Shown: in pieces, positions 63,233-64,000 of the stretch
How positions within the stretch are numbered: position 1 is the stretch's first letter
How the letters are laid out: the number at the start of each line of letters is the position of its first letter
Notes under the pieces: model-generated
The model's input: the letters and a program-made list of their open reading frames with translations, nothing else
What the model was told of the DNA's origin: nothing
The model's database searches: none
Program-made: the position numbers and the translations under genes
From: Dyella humicola
Lineage (GTDB): Bacteria > Pseudomonadota > Gammaproteobacteria > Xanthomonadales > Rhodanobacteraceae
DNA length: 64,000 bases
NCBI RefSeq assembly: GCF_026283945.1
Contig: NZ_JAPDPC010000001.1
Span: forward strand, 1,798,001 to 1,862,000
Reading direction: 5' to 3'

Positions 63233-64000
63233 GTGAGCAAGCCTTTGCGCAAGGTGGTTTTCCCCGTTGCCGGCCTCGGCACGCGTTTTCTGCCTGCCAC
63301 CAAGGTGGTGGCTAAGGAAATGTTGCCCGTGTTGGACCGCCCGCTGATCCAATATGCGGTCGATGAGGCGGTGGATGCCGGCGCCGATACCCTGATCTTT
63401 GTGACCAACCGTTACAAACACTCCATCGCCGACTATTTCGACAAGGCCTACGAGCTCGAGGCTAAGTTGCAGGAGAAGGGCAAGGACGAGCTGTTGGCGT
63501 TGGTGCAGGGCACCCTGCCCAAGCACGTGCGTGCGATCTTCGTGACGCAGCCCGAAGCGCTCGGGCTCGGTCACGCGGTGCTCTGCGCCAAGCCGGTGGT
63601 TGGCGATGAGCCGTTTGGCGTGGTCCTTCCCGACGACCTTATCTGGCACAAGGGCAAGGGCGCGCTGCGTCAGATGGCCGAGCTGGCCGACGCGCAGCAA
63701 GCCGGCGTGATTGCCGTCGAAGAAGTGCCGCACAACGACACGGACAAGTACGGCATCGTCGATGCCACTCGTATCGATGAGCGTAGTGCGCAGATCCGCC
63801 ACATGGTGGAGAAGCCCAAGCCTGCTGACGCGCCGTCCAACCTCGCCGTCGTGGGCCGCTATGTGCTGCCCGGTCGCATTTTCGAATTGCTTGAGCAGAC
63901 CACGCCAGGCGCCGGTGGCGAGATCCAACTCACTGACGCGATCGAGGCGTTGCTGAAGGAGCAGGGCAAGGTCTTGGCCTATCGCTTCGAAGGCATCCGT
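63233..64000 (+). CDS. galU: UTP-glucose-1-phosphate uridylyltransferase (3' end outside window)
   Basis: Makes UDP-glucose for polysaccharide and lipopolysaccharide synthesis. The GTG start at 63233 follows the wbpM stop directly and has AGGAGA upstream. 256 residues are visible of about 295. The nucleotide-binding N-terminus VVFPVAGLGTRFLPATK, LPVLDRPLIQYAVDEA and GLGHAVLCAKPVVGDEPF are present. The frame is open to the window edge. Confidence 0.96.
   Translation, partial: MSKPLRKVVFPVAGLGTRFLPATKVVAKEMLPVLDRPLIQYAVDEAVDAGADTLIFVTNRYKHSIADYFDKAYELEAKLQEKGKDELLALVQGTLPKHVRAIFVTQPEALGLGHAVLCAKPVVGDEPFGVVLPDDLIWHKGKGALRQMAELADAQQAGVIAVEEVPHNDTDKYGIVDATRIDERSAQIRHMVEKPKPADAPSNLAVVGRYVLPGRIFELLEQTTPGAGGEIQLTDAIEALLKEQGKVLAYRFEGIR

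Overview
The window is a GC-rich, densely coding bacterial chromosome segment from a gammaproteobacterium of the Xanthomonadales, most likely Rhodanobacteraceae (Dyella, Luteibacter or Rhodanobacter type). This is inferred from the smpB-ratA-rnfH-bamE-fur / recN-hrcA-grpE-dnaK-dnaJ-dapB / carA-carB-greA gene order, the tmRNA tag, the zinc-free L36 and the lapA-lapB-wbpL-wbpM-galU block. No phage, transposase or CRISPR array is visible.

Layout. 0-5.8 kb: the 5' part of sucA, a GNAT fusion overlapping an L16 hydroxylase gene (roxA/ycfD), and a TauE/SafE exporter, all on the minus strand. 5.9-15.9 kb: an assimilatory sulfate-reduction block: cysJ-cysI-cysH-sat/cysC, convergent cysB, then cysG and cysK. 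Together these take sulfate through APS, PAPS, sulfite and sulfide to cysteine and make siroheme for CysI. Sulfate activation uses a Sat-APS kinase fusion, not CysDN. 16-20.6 kb: purB, fumC, a DUF2884-like lipoprotein and a SlyB-like lipoprotein. 20.6-23.3 kb: a YtrA-type operon (small secreted protein, GntR regulator, ABC ATPase, permease) with a clear sigma70 promoter. 23.4-24.8 kb: an SDR-fold protein that lacks the usual catalytic residues, and an orphan small ORF.

24.9-29.7 kb is the most accessory-looking part. An intact ssrA gene (tmRNA) on the minus strand lies at the right. A decayed copy of its 3' end plus terminator lies 4.4 kb to the left. Two secreted FG-GAP/GloVer repeat proteins lie between the two copies, as expected for an old element inserted at the 3' end of ssrA.

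29.8-50.1 kb is conserved housekeeping: smpB, ratA, rnfH, bamE, fur, recN, the heat-shock operon, dapB, carAB and greA. Two insertions interrupt it. A MASE1 histidine kinase/UhpA-like regulator pair with a candidate GGA-rich structured RNA sits between fur and recN. A Ca/Na-type antiporter behind a yybP-ykoY (Mn2+) riboswitch, plus a 2OG-Fe(II) oxygenase, sits between dapB and carA.

50.1-64 kb: a CPBP protease/TetR divergent pair around a palindromic operator, rpmJ (zinc-free type), a LysR regulator, fadH, a palindromic repeat, an acyl-CoA-binding protein, cmk-rpsA-ihfB, then lapA-lapB and a surface-polysaccharide set (WbpL-like transferase, WbpM-like dehydratase, 5' part of galU).

No completely new multi-gene system is evident. 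The leads best worth checking are the ssrA-flanked repeat-protein segment, the GGA-rich RNA near 32.7 kb, and the riboswitch-controlled antiporter. Start codons were chosen from Shine-Dalgarno spacing and family alignment from memory, and alternatives are stated.
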